DNA of 64,000 nt. Source: UMGS1052 sp045532035. Its GTDB lineage: Bacteria > Bacillota > Clostridia > Oscillospirales > CAG-382. The notes under the pieces were generated by a model. That model saw only the letters and a list, made by a program, of their open reading frames with translations. It was not told the origin of the DNA and ran no database searches. Positions 33,585-42,745 of this stretch are shown here, in pieces (the first letter of the stretch is position 1; every line of letters begins with the position of its first letter). The DNA lies in assembly GCA_045532035.1 (NCBI GenBank), contig JAZSFD010000050.1, forward strand, positions 20,016-84,015. The letters are read 5' to 3'. The position numbers and the translations under genes were made by a program.

Positions 33585-35016
33585 TTAAAGTGTTCTGCCT
33601 GCAAGCTCTTTTTCAAGAAAGCCTGCCTTTTCATATTCACCCTCAGCGGGAACACATCGTCTCACATTATACGAACAATAAAGGGTGTATTCCTGATCGG
33701 TCAGAGGCTGCATGTTGCCCCACATTCTGTCCGAAATAAAGGGTATCAGCCACTGCATCTCCGAAAGGGTGTGCCAGGTGGTGCCCAGAACGCCGAAAAG
33801 GTTGTTGTTTTTTGTTGTATCCACTGCTGCCGACACATTTTTTCTCGAATTCCACGGACAGGTCACCACATCAAATCCGTCCTTTTCAAGGTCGCGGGAG
33901 GTGGCAAATTCCTCGAAAAGATTATACTGCCAGTCGGCCATGATTATCTCGCGGGGAAGAGAAGGTCTTATCTTATATTCCTCTTTTCCGTAGATCTCAT
34001 AGGAGCTGTCAAAATCCGCCTTGTTGAAGAGCATATCCGCCCACATTATCGGTCGTCTGCCGTATTTTTTGAGATCCTCGGTGATATTTACAAGATGCTC
34101 GAGCATAAGCTCATTTCTGCCTCTTTTTGAGCATTTGTCACAGCTTCCGAAGGTATATGCCTCGTCACAGCCGATATGGAAATATTTTCCTTGTCCGCAA
34201 AGCTCGATAAGCTCCTTTCGGCACTGCGCCAGAAGTGTCAATGTTTCGGGATTGGAGGTGCACCACGACCAGCCATCCTCCTATACGGTGCAAGAGAAAG
34301 GTCGTTGTCGAGTGCTGAATGCTTGCCCGAACAGATACGCGCCTGCGATGCATGACCGAGATGGTTGAGCATCGGGATCACTTCAAGTCCCAGAGAATTT
34401 GCAAGATCAATGATGGGTTTTATCTGTTCTTTGGTGTAGGCTTCTTTCCACGAAAGGGAGGGGCAGCATTCATAGCGGTACATTCCCCAGAATTCAAGCA
34501 CCACATGGGAGCATTTCATGATACCGCAAAGCGAAATTGCCTTTTTGAGAAAATCAAGGCTTGTCTGATGAAAAACGCAAAGGTGGATTGCCCGGAAAGC
34601 CATGTCGGGCGTATCCTTTATGGTATAGCAAGGCACGCGAAAGCTCACACTCTCCCCTGTCCGCTCAATACGGATAAGCTGAAGAAACTGACAAAAGAGT
34701 GAGCAAAGCCGAGACGATCCGAAAAAACAAGCTTTATGCTTTCGGTGCCGCAATGCAATTCATAATCGTTTTCAGTCGAAATCGAAAGTATGCCGTCATA
34801 CGGCTTTTCGGAAATAACAGCCGAGCCCGAAAGCTTTTCGGATATGACAAATTCGGCCTTTGTCCTGCCTGCCGTGTAACCCGACACAAGCTCACAAAAA
34901 CAGTCGGCAGAAGTCTTGTCAAGTATTCCTTGCGGAAGAGTGACAAAAAGCTTTTCACCAAAAACAAAATCACCCTTCGCTCTTTCATGAAATTTTGGCA
35001 TTGGAAGCATGAACAT
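33585..35016 (-). pseudogene. Glycoside hydrolase family 20 (beta-N-acetylhexosaminidase type), two frameshifts
   Basis: Read from ATG at 35016 (GGAGG nine bases upstream), the protein runs in three frames. The first frame goes off course near 34690 (last good residues FAHSFVSF), continues correctly as LQLIRIERTGESVSFRVPCY, and shifts again near 34283, where ...NDLSLAPY must join EDGWSWCTSNPETLTLLAQC. Each break equals loss of one base. The reassembled protein (about 475 residues) has the GH20-like N-domain, a barrel with LEVIPMLNHLGHASQAR and the catalytic-type motif FHIGCDEAYTFG. It would remove hexosamine residues from glycans. Real gene decay or assembly error (both breaks are in low-complexity bases) cannot be separated here. 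Confidence 0.8.
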
Positions 35017-35034
35017 AACAAATCCTCCATAAGT

Positions 35035-35069
35035 AAAAACGGCGGCAGAGAAATGCACTCCTGCCGCCG
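35035..35069 (-). promoter_or_regulatory. Attenuator-like terminator in the GH20 leader
   Basis: A perfect 9-bp GC-rich stem (CGGCGGCAG with CTGCCGCCG, 12-base loop) is followed on the minus strand by five Ts, only about 20 bases before the GH20 start and downstream of its promoter. An upstream segment (GCTGCCGCA, near 35097-35107) can pair with part of the stem, giving an antiterminator option. Confidence 0.6.
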
Positions 35070-35113
35070 CAAATTCACAAATAACATTTTTCGCCACCTG
35101 CGGCAGCAACAAA

Positions 35114-35142
35114 ATTATATCATTGTCAAAAGCTTTTCACAA
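35114..35142 (-). promoter_or_regulatory. Promoter for GH20/SGNH unit
   Basis: On the minus strand TTGTGA (35137-35142), 17 bases, TATAAT (35114-35119). The resulting leader is about 90 bases and contains the attenuator-like hairpin. Confidence 0.6.
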
Positions 35143-35181
35143 TAAGAAAACGAATCTTTTTCAATTTTTCATAACCAAATA

Positions 35182-36648
35182 TCAGAATTGTGCCTCAGGG
35201 TCGACGGTTTCTCCCTTTGCAAGCTTTTCGGCATCCGAAATAAGCTTTTCGATATCAGAGATATCCACATAGAATTCGCCTTTTCCGTTTACCGTATAAT
35301 AACATTCACGCTCGGAGGTGTGATAGAATTTATATTCATATATCTTTCCGCCGACAGTTTCGATGGTAAAGGTGAATTTCGGGTTTTCCTCCTGTGCCTT
35401 TGAGGCATAGCCCTTCATTTCAAGCATGAGAAGATCGCGGTAATAGTTTCTGAAATTCTGAGTTTCGATCGCCTCTCCGCTTGTTTCATCGGTAACGGTA
35501 AGAGCCTCGTTTTTGCCCGAAAGGATGTAGCTTTCGGAAAAATCCTTGCCCGACAGTGTGACACGGGAAATGTAATTGATGTTCATTCCGAAGAGATAGG
35601 GATTTATAAAGTCCACAAGCTCATAGTCGAGGAAAGGAAAATGCTCGGAGATAACGGCAAGACCGATAAATCCGTAGTCAGACATGACATAGATCATTCC
35701 GTCGCCTGTGCGGTTGCCGAAATAAAGCTTGTTTGTCTTGCCGTCAAGGGTATATTCCACCTCATACGACGGCTTTGCAAAGCCATACTTTTCGATATTT
35801 TCAGCGGTAAGCTCTGTGGTAACAACACTGTCCGCCATAGGACATATAAGGCTTCTGAGCGCCTTGTCGTAGTTTGAGTCGGAGGGAATGTATTCGCCGG
35901 GATAGACCATCTGATAGTATCCATAGGCGTTTCCGCTCTCACGCTCCTCCTCAGGGACAAAGCGTATCTCGACAAAAGGCATCATATCCTTATACAGCTT
36001 GAAGCTTTCGGTGTAATGATATTTCGCGCTGTCCAAAGGATCCTGAAGCTGGGTTGAAAGAAGCGAGTTTTTGTCGGTGAAAAGCTTTGACACCGAGTTG
36101 TTCACATAGAATATTCTGTCCTCGTCCGCAAGCTTGCAGTAATATCCCGCCCCCGAAAGAAGCGCAGAGCCTATATACAGGATGTCCTGCTTTCCGTTTT
36201 TGTCTGTGAGCATCACCGTATATTCGGCGGTGTCGGGAGAAACGCAATATTCCTCCTGCGAGATGGGATCGGCTATTTCTTCTTTTATTTCAAGGGCGAA
36301 GACTGCCGGAACGATCTTGCCGAAATCGGTGTCATAAAGCATATGCTCATAGCCGTCAAGCAAAAATCCGTCAATGGTGCTGTTGTAGGTGATACCGTAC
36401 TTGAGCTCCTTTCCCTTGTATACCGCAAGCTTCGAAATATCCTTTTCTTCCTTAAGCTCGGAGAAAACAAGCTTGGGCTTTGCATTTTCGTCGATGGCAG
36501 GAGTTGTTATGTCCCCGTTTCCGTGGGGAGCGGGAGGGTTTCCGTCATCCTTTTTTTCTCCGCCGTTTGCAACAAGCAGCACAATGGCAAGCACAAGAAT
36601 AACGGCAAAGCCCACGGCAAGCACCGTCAGATTTTTCTTATTTATCAT
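35182..36648 (-). CDS. DUF4340 domain-containing protein of a Gld-type ABC system
   Basis: 488 residues. An N-terminal membrane anchor (LTVLAVGFAVILVLAIVLLVA) is followed by a Pro/Gly linker and a long beta-rich extracellular region with repeating DUF4340-type units (for example YTVMLTDKNGKQDILYIGS and YEVEYTLDGKTNKLYFGN). DUF4340 proteins are regularly encoded after GldA/GldF/GldG-type ABC genes and are thought to be accessory extracellular subunits; their ligand is unknown. Start overlaps the GldG-like stop by four bases, so the four genes form one operon. Confidence 0.85.
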   Translation of the reverse strand: MINKKNLTVLAVGFAVILVLAIVLLVANGGEKKDDGNPPAPHGNGDITTPAIDENAKPKLVFSELKEEKDISKLAVYKGKELKYGITYNSTIDGFLLDGYEHMLYDTDFGKIVPAVFALEIKEEIADPISQEEYCVSPDTAEYTVMLTDKNGKQDILYIGSALLSGAGYYCKLADEDRIFYVNNSVSKLFTDKNSLLSTQLQDPLDSAKYHYTESFKLYKDMMPFVEIRFVPEEERESGNAYGYYQMVYPGEYIPSDSNYDKALRSLICPMADSVVTTELTAENIEKYGFAKPSYEVEYTLDGKTNKLYFGNRTGDGMIYVMSDYGFIGLAVISEHFPFLDYELVDFINPYLFGMNINYISRVTLSGKDFSESYILSGKNEALTVTDETSGEAIETQNFRNYYRDLLMLEMKGYASKAQEENPKFTFTIETVGGKIYEYKFYHTSERECYYTVNGKGEFYVDISDIEKLISDAEKLAKGETVDPEAQF

Positions 36649-38168
36649 AATCTCTTTCTCCTCACATAAACGAACACGCCTGCCGCCGCCACAAGTCCTG
36701 CAGGAAGGAAGGTCAGAATGAGAGTGATCTTTTTGGCATCGTTTTCTTTCATGGTTTCAAGCTTTGTGTCCACAAAAAGCTTGGGCTCGATGTCGGTGGT
36801 CACGCTTTGGGTTCCGACCAGCGAAAGAATGTTGCGCACAAGAGCACTGTTGCTGTTGGTCTCGTCAAGATCCGAATGAATAAAGGCAGTGGAGCCCGAA
36901 ACGATGACATGGGCAAACTTTGTTTCCTGAACGCCCGTCTTGGGGTTTACGGGATATGCCTCAAGGGTAGAGACCATCATGAGAGGAACATTCTTTGCCG
37001 AAACCGACTCTTTTCCCTTGTAAATTACCGCCTTGTCAGAGGTGGTAAGAACCGGAGACACGACCTTTCCCGTCGATTTTCCGGAGGCTTCAAGGGGAAT
37101 GCACGAACCCATGACCACGGTATATGCATCAAGATTCTTTACGATGTGCTGAGCGATATAGTCATCTCCGCTGTCGGAGGTATAGTATACCGGCTTGATC
37201 TTGTCCGGGTCTGAGGCAGAGGAGTTTTCCCTGTCCTCCACTGCGCTTGCAGTCTGATAGGTGATGCCCCATGTAGTCGAAAGATAATCGCGCAGAGCAG
37301 GCAATTCCTTCGTTTCGTGGTCAATGCTGACAAGAAGATTGCTGTAATTGTTTTTCAGATAGCTATCAAGCTTTTTTATCTCATTCACATTGCCCTTCAG
37401 CTCCGATTCATAGCCGTGGAAATCAAGGGCAGGGGCATTTATGATGATAAGTCTTGTGTTTTCGGGAATATCCTGCTTTGAAAGATCAACAACCTCGATC
37501 TGTCCGTCAAGATATCCTGCCCCCGCAAGCACTTCTTTGAGCTTTGTGGGATTGGTATTCTCGCGGTGTCCCGCAAGAAACACGACCTTGTCGTTCGAGG
37601 CGTTGAGCGCCATGAGTATAGATTCGGTGAAACGCCTTTCGCCGTCAAAGCCCACATAGCTGTAGCCTGTGCTGTCAGACACAAAAAATGCTCCGTATTT
37701 GAGAAGTCTTGCTCTTTCGGAATCGACAGCGCGGATGATAACATCGGTTTCGGTGGGATTTTCACCTCCCGCAAGACTTGCAAGATTCTTTGCTTCCTTG
37801 AGATCGCGCTTCAGATTCAGAAATCTTACAGAAATATTCGGGAAGGTGGTCTCATATTTTTCGGCAAGAGTAACGATCATGCCCATGACCTCATTGCCGA
37901 CGAGAATGTCGCGGTCGGCACAGAAAACGATCTCTATCCTTTCGGTAATGCCCGAAAGCTTTTCGACCGTTATGTCGCCTATATCATATCTCTGCTCGCC
38001 GGTGGTGTCAATGTAAAGTCCGTTTCTTGCATCAAAAACCGTAACAAGGGCATTGAGCAAAAGCACGATGACAACAAACATCACAGTAAAAGCAAGGGCA
38101 ACGGAGCCGAACTTGAACTTTTTGCTTTTGAGAAGTCTTCTTAAGCTTTTTTGAAAATTGTTTGCCAT
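36645..38168 (-). CDS. GldG-like auxiliary protein of ABC transporter
   Basis: 507 residues from ATG at 38168 with GGAGGT upstream. A first membrane span (FGSVALAFTVMFVVIVLLLNAL) and a last one near the C-terminus (LILTFLPAGLVAAAGVFVYVRRKRL) enclose a large extracellular domain with VVFLAGHRENTNPTKLKEVL and RLIIINAPALDF, the features of the GldG/ABC_transp_aux family (periplasmic sugar-lyase-like Rossmann fold). In Bacteroidetes GldG acts in gliding; clostridial homologues have no known substrate. It sits between the permease and the DUF4340 gene. Confidence 0.87.
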   Translation of the reverse strand: MANNFQKSLRRLLKSKKFKFGSVALAFTVMFVVIVLLLNALVTVFDARNGLYIDTTGEQRYDIGDITVEKLSGITERIEIVFCADRDILVGNEVMGMIVTLAEKYETTFPNISVRFLNLKRDLKEAKNLASLAGGENPTETDVIIRAVDSERARLLKYGAFFVSDSTGYSYVGFDGERRFTESILMALNASNDKVVFLAGHRENTNPTKLKEVLAGAGYLDGQIEVVDLSKQDIPENTRLIIINAPALDFHGYESELKGNVNEIKKLDSYLKNNYSNLLVSIDHETKELPALRDYLSTTWGITYQTASAVEDRENSSASDPDKIKPVYYTSDSGDDYIAQHIVKNLDAYTVVMGSCIPLEASGKSTGKVVSPVLTTSDKAVIYKGKESVSAKNVPLMMVSTLEAYPVNPKTGVQETKFAHVIVSGSTAFIHSDLDETNSNSALVRNILSLVGTQSVTTDIEPKLFVDTKLETMKENDAKKITLILTFLPAGLVAAAGVFVYVRRKRL

Positions 38169-38184
38169 TTTTCGCACCTCCCTC

Positions 38185-38898
38185 TCAGTTCCAGCGGCGC
38201 ATCTCATAAACGCGCGCAGTCAGGAAAAGGAAAATTATAACAAGGCTGACAAAATAGATTATTGCGGGAAGCGAAAAAATTCCGCGGGTGAAAAGAGCAT
38301 ATCTGTCCACCACCGAAAACCACTTGAGAACACTGCGTATAAGCGCATTTCCGATAAGGGAGATAACAAAATTCACCACCATCATGAGAAGTATAACGCC
38401 AAAGGTGGCAACGGCAGACACAATCTGATTTTCGGTGATCGCCGACATGAATACTCCGACTGCAATAAACGCCGCACCAAGGAAAAGAATGCCGATGAAA
38501 TTACCGAAAAACTGCGAAAAAACGGGGGATTTTCCCGAAACCGACGAAAGCACCGAATAGTTGATAAGGCAGGATGCCGTCATGGTCGATGCATATACGG
38601 TGAATGCCGCAAGAAACTTTGCGATAACGATGCCGAAAAGACTTACGGGGGCTGTGAGCAGTATCTGCTCGGTCTTTGTTTTTCTTTCCTCAGAGAAGAG
38701 CTTCATGGTAAGCAGCGGAATAAGCACCGTGAACATAAAGATCATGAGGGTAAAATAGGTCGCAACATCGGCTGTTTCCATCCATGCGGTGGTCAGCGAG
38801 AAAAGTCCGCCCGACACCGCAAGGAAAACAGCAATGAAGGTATATCCGACGGGAGAAATGAAATATGCTCGCATTTCGCGTTTGAATATCGGGAACAT
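38185..38898 (-). CDS. GldF-like ABC-2 permease
   Basis: 237 residues with six hydrophobic segments. The N-terminus FKREMRAYFISPVGYTFIAVFLAVSG and LTMKLFSEERKTKTEQILLTAPVS are typical of GldF/ABC-2 permeases. It pairs with the ATPase gene that overlaps its start by one base and with the GldG-like gene 16 bases downstream. The export substrate is unknown. Confidence 0.9.
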   Translation of the reverse strand: MFPIFKREMRAYFISPVGYTFIAVFLAVSGGLFSLTTAWMETADVATYFTLMIFMFTVLIPLLTMKLFSEERKTKTEQILLTAPVSLFGIVIAKFLAAFTVYASTMTASCLINYSVLSSVSGKSPVFSQFFGNFIGILFLGAAFIAVGVFMSAITENQIVSAVATFGVILLMMVVNFVISLIGNALIRSVLKWFSVVDRYALFTRGIFSLPAIIYFVSLVIIFLFLTARVYEMRRWN

Positions 38899-39842
38899 TA
38901 TACATTCTCCTTTCTTTTGTTTTCGATAAGGGCAATAAAAACATCCTCAAGGCTCATCTGCACATCGGTCAATCCGCAAAGAGGAAGGTTTGCTCTTGAA
39001 AGCGCATAGAACAGCTGTCTTTCTACACCGGATGAGTGCTGCTCGATGATGTAGTTGTTACATCCGTCGGAGGCAGGACTGTCAAATCTTACATCCTTTA
39101 CACCGTCAACTGCGCCGACAATGTTAAGAACCTCCTGCACATCTCCCGAAATCTTTGCCGAAAGCTTTCTTACCCCTCCCACAAGATTTCCGAGCTCGCT
39201 TGTTTTTTCATCGGCGACAAGCTCGCCCTTGTTGATAACGATGATCCTGTCGCAGACCGCCTGCACCTCTGAAAGGATATGGGTGCTGAGTATCACCGTA
39301 TGCTTTCTGCCGAGAGCGGAGATTAGATTGCGTATCTCAATTATCTGCTGAGGGTCAAGACCTACGGTCGGTTCGTCAAAAATAAGCACAGGCGGATTTC
39401 CCACAAGCGCTTGGGCTATTCCCACGCGCTGACGGTAGCCCTTTGAAAGATGGCTGATGATGCGGTTATAAACATTGCCTATCTTCACCACCTCGCAGAT
39501 CTCCGAAAGATGTTTTTTGCGGTCAAGGGTACAATGCTTGAGATCATAAACAAAATTCAGGTATTCCTTCACGGTCATGTCAAGATAAAGGGGCGGCTGT
39601 TCGGGAAGAAAGCCTATGCGACGCTTGGCGGCAATGGGATTTTCAAGAATATCTATGCCGTCGATCATGGCAGTGCCCGAGGTTGCCGAAAGATAGCCTG
39701 TGAGAATATTCATGGTGGTACTCTTTCCCGCACCGTTAGGACCAAGGAAACCAACGATCTCGCCTGTTCCTATGGTGAAAGAAATATCCCTTACGGCATA
39801 AAGGCTGCCGTATTTTTTCACAACATTTTTTATTTCGATCAT
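38898..39842 (-). CDS. GldA-like ABC transporter ATP-binding protein
   Basis: 314 residues from ATG at 39842 (AAAGGAAG upstream). Walker A GPNGAGKST, signature HLSKGYRQRVGIAQAL, Walker B VLIFDEPTVGLDPQQ and the switch LSTHIL are complete. The GFLPEQPPLYLDMTVKEYL segment is characteristic of GldA/NatA-type ATPases. A C-terminal extension of about 80 residues follows the nucleotide-binding domain. It heads a four-gene operon with permease, GldG-like and DUF4340 proteins. Confidence 0.92.
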   Translation of the reverse strand: MIEIKNVVKKYGSLYAVRDISFTIGTGEIVGFLGPNGAGKSTTMNILTGYLSATSGTAMIDGIDILENPIAAKRRIGFLPEQPPLYLDMTVKEYLNFVYDLKHCTLDRKKHLSEICEVVKIGNVYNRIISHLSKGYRQRVGIAQALVGNPPVLIFDEPTVGLDPQQIIEIRNLISALGRKHTVILSTHILSEVQAVCDRIIVINKGELVADEKTSELGNLVGGVRKLSAKISGDVQEVLNIVGAVDGVKDVRFDSPASDGCNNYIIEQHSSGVERQLFYALSRANLPLCGLTDVQMSLEDVFIALIENKRKENV

Positions 39843-40006
39843 GTTTTTTGATCTTCCTTTCGGATTTTTTGAAGTCGGAAAAGCTCCGTTTTTTCCGAAA
39901 ACACACACTTATGCATTATAATAATGAAGATTATACCATCCATTTGTTACCTTGTTTTGAACAACGCCGAAAAAGTTTCGCCGCCTTGTGTGATAAGGCG
40001 GTGAAA

Positions 40007-40037
40007 AAAACAGAGGGGACCGTGATGGTCTCCCCTA
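40007..40037 (-). terminator. Terminator of the S-layer-homology gene
   Basis: On the minus strand an AGGGGAGACC...GGTCCCCT hairpin (one bulge) is followed after CTG by a run of eight Ts. Confidence 0.8.
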
Positions 40038-40044
40038 TTGCTTT

Positions 40045-42696
40045 TTATTTCACTCTCTGCGCCACAAGAACTCTCACAACACCTGTCAAGTCATAATAGC
40101 CCCTGATTTCATATTCATTTCCTGCAAGCAAGGTCTTGATATAGTCGACAGAGGTTTTTGCAATGATATCGCTCTGCTTTGCATCGCTGTCCTTTGTTAC
40201 GGTATATGACTTCTGCTCCATAACAAAGCATTCGGCATAATCCCAGAGAGTATATGACTTTGCGGCAGATCTTACCGATGCGCCGTCTATATTCATGACA
40301 TCGATTTCAGATAGCGCCTTGATGCTGTCTGCCTCGTTGTTATACTTCACCTGCACCGCGCCTGCGGGAGCTGTCAGATAATTGCCGATGCCGCTGTTTT
40401 TGGAGGAGGTAAGATAATTATAATTGCCCTTGAATTTGAGGATAACGCCATAGGAATGACAGTCACCGGTGGCATCCTTAAGCACAAGATAGTCGATATA
40501 TCCGTCTGGATTTATATTATAATACGCTACATTTCTGGAAGTAAGCGTTATCTGCGCCAATCGGTTGGGGTAGATTGTCGCAAAGCTCTTGCCGTAATAG
40601 TCCACAAGCACGGCATCAGAGGTTATCTTTCCTGCTTTGATTGCAGTTTTGAGAGCAGAAATGTTCGAGTCGGAATACTTGATCGCAAATTCCTTCACTC
40701 TCATTTCTCCGTCGGTATAGCTCACATAAACAAGCACTCCGGTATCGAAATCGGAATCTCCCGTTCTGATGCTGTAAATCTTGCCGTCAAAGGAGGAAAC
40801 ATTCACGAAATAATCTTCATAAACCATTCCGTTTGCCGCGGTATATTCCTTCTTTTCGACCGAAGTCGAAATTCCGAGAAAATCGGAGGCAATATCCGAC
40901 GGCTCCACCGCCGCCGCAACACCTGCTGCTCCCAGAAGAAGAGTTGCCGTGTCGCCGACGGCAAAGGTGCCCTTGCCGCTGAAAGAAAGCACTGCCTTTG
41001 ACGATTCAAGGGAATACTTGTTTCCTGCCACAGTTGCCGAGGTGGGAGCAACAACATTCGGTTCTATCGCCTCAATAACGCCTGTCACCTTTTCTGAATA
41101 TATCCACACAGTCTTAAAGGTGGGGGAATAATAGATGACATCATAATCGTGCAGGGTGCTCATTTCGACCTTGCGACCGTCAAGATAATATTCGGCGGTG
41201 TCTGCATCAAAGCCTATCTTTTCTTTCCAGGTTTGCCCCACTGCGATCTCGGGACCTTTAAGCGTTGCCGCCACAAGTGTTTCATACGAAAGGCCGTTGT
41301 CCTCATAGATCTCGGTATCATAAATATCGGCGTGCTCGGCATATTCCACAAGTCCGTTTTTGCCGAAATACAGGGTGATAAAATCGTTTTCGGCAAACTC
41401 GGCTTCATTCTTGAAAAGCTGCTTTACCGACGACGAAAGGTTATAATTCTTTGAATTTACGGTAATACTCTTGGGATTCTCCTTTGAGGGAGAGAATGCC
41501 GAAAGGATACCGCTGGCATTTGTCCCATACGCAAATGAGCTTGAAAGCGCCTCGCAGGAATATACAAGCGAGTCTTCGGTTATATTGTTGGTTTCAGAAT
41601 AAACATCGTTGACATAAAGCTTTTCTTTTCCCGAAGTGAGCTCTTCCTTTGACGAAGCAATATATGCATCTGTTGCCGCATACGCCTCGACTGCACAGCC
41701 GTTTTCTCCGAGAAGCAGAACGACAGCACTGTCAACCGCAAACTTTCCGTCAGAGAGTTCTCCCGAAAAATCGGCTCTGTCGGCAAGCTCATAGGACACG
41801 CCCGAAACAGTCACGCTTTGGGGAGAATTTCTGTCGGGAGAATAGCCCTCCACAACACCTGCGGTCTTGTCGTCATAAATCCACACCGAAGAAAACTCGG
41901 GACAATAGTAGAGCACATCATAAAGACCTACGGCAGAAGCATCCACTGTCTTTCCATCCTTGTGATATACTGTCTTTTCGTTGACCCCTGCGACACTTTG
42001 CCACGAATCAAGAGAGGTTACGATATACGGACCTTCTTTTTTGCTGTCCATAAGCGCCGAATAGTCAATGTTTCCGAAAGCATCCGCCCTCTCGCCTATG
42101 GTAACAGCATAGCTTTGTCCTTGCTTTGTATATGTACAGAGCATATTGTAGACAAGATACATACACTCACGGCGTGTAAGCTCTGCTCCCTGCTCTGCAG
42201 AAATGCCTGTGTTAAGCTTCAGCGAGCGGTATTTTGCCATCTGTCCGTCAGGGTATGAGCCGACAAAGTCGGAGGAGGTATAGCCGAGAAGCTTGAGCAC
42301 AATGTTTGCCGCCTCTTCAAGCTTCACATTTCCCGAGGGACGGAAGGTGCCGTCAAGATAACCGTTGATCCAGCCGTTATTCACCGCCACTCTGATATAT
42401 CCCGCTGCCCAGTGGGAGGCTCCCACATCGGGGAAAATGGAATATGCGGTTCTCACATCGGCATCGTCCTTGTAATTTGAAGCGCAGACCGCCATTTTCA
42501 CAAACTCGGCGCGGGTGACGCCCTTGTCAAGATTGAGATTTCCGTTCTCGTCGCCGCGCATTATGCCAAGCGCACCAACGATCTCGATTATCTTTTCCTC
42601 ACCAAGCCCTGCGCTTTTTTCGACAGCAAAAACCGACGGCGCGGCAAGAGAAAGAAGTGTTATTGCCGCAAGAAGCGCACACATGATCTTTTTCAT
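40045..42696 (-). CDS. S-layer homology (SLH) domain surface protein
   Basis: 883 residues from ATG at 42696 (AAAGGA upstream). A signal peptide (KIMCALLAAITLLSLAAPSVFA) is followed by three SLH motifs at about 30-190, including RAEFVKMAVCAS, FPDVGASHWAAGYIRVAVNNGWINGYLDGTFRP and LTRRECMYLVYNML, which bind secondary wall polysaccharide. The rest consists of internally repeated beta-rich modules: YDVLYYCPEFSSVWIYDDK and YDVIYYSPTFKTVWIYSEK are clear duplicates, each followed by an SVTVSG/SATVAG strand. It is probably anchored on the cell wall. It begins 50 bases after the MacB-like permease gene, so it may belong to that exporter operon. The repeats have no known ligand. Confidence 0.88.
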   Translation of the reverse strand: MKKIMCALLAAITLLSLAAPSVFAVEKSAGLGEEKIIEIVGALGIMRGDENGNLNLDKGVTRAEFVKMAVCASNYKDDADVRTAYSIFPDVGASHWAAGYIRVAVNNGWINGYLDGTFRPSGNVKLEEAANIVLKLLGYTSSDFVGSYPDGQMAKYRSLKLNTGISAEQGAELTRRECMYLVYNMLCTYTKQGQSYAVTIGERADAFGNIDYSALMDSKKEGPYIVTSLDSWQSVAGVNEKTVYHKDGKTVDASAVGLYDVLYYCPEFSSVWIYDDKTAGVVEGYSPDRNSPQSVTVSGVSYELADRADFSGELSDGKFAVDSAVVLLLGENGCAVEAYAATDAYIASSKEELTSGKEKLYVNDVYSETNNITEDSLVYSCEALSSSFAYGTNASGILSAFSPSKENPKSITVNSKNYNLSSSVKQLFKNEAEFAENDFITLYFGKNGLVEYAEHADIYDTEIYEDNGLSYETLVAATLKGPEIAVGQTWKEKIGFDADTAEYYLDGRKVEMSTLHDYDVIYYSPTFKTVWIYSEKVTGVIEAIEPNVVAPTSATVAGNKYSLESSKAVLSFSGKGTFAVGDTATLLLGAAGVAAAVEPSDIASDFLGISTSVEKKEYTAANGMVYEDYFVNVSSFDGKIYSIRTGDSDFDTGVLVYVSYTDGEMRVKEFAIKYSDSNISALKTAIKAGKITSDAVLVDYYGKSFATIYPNRLAQITLTSRNVAYYNINPDGYIDYLVLKDATGDCHSYGVILKFKGNYNYLTSSKNSGIGNYLTAPAGAVQVKYNNEADSIKALSEIDVMNIDGASVRSAAKSYTLWDYAECFVMEQKSYTVTKDSDAKQSDIIAKTSVDYIKTLLAGNEYEIRGYYDLTGVVRVLVAQRVK

Positions 42697-42745
42697 ATAT
42701 ATTGAGATCCTTTCCGATTTTTGAAATACTGATTGAACCCTTTTA

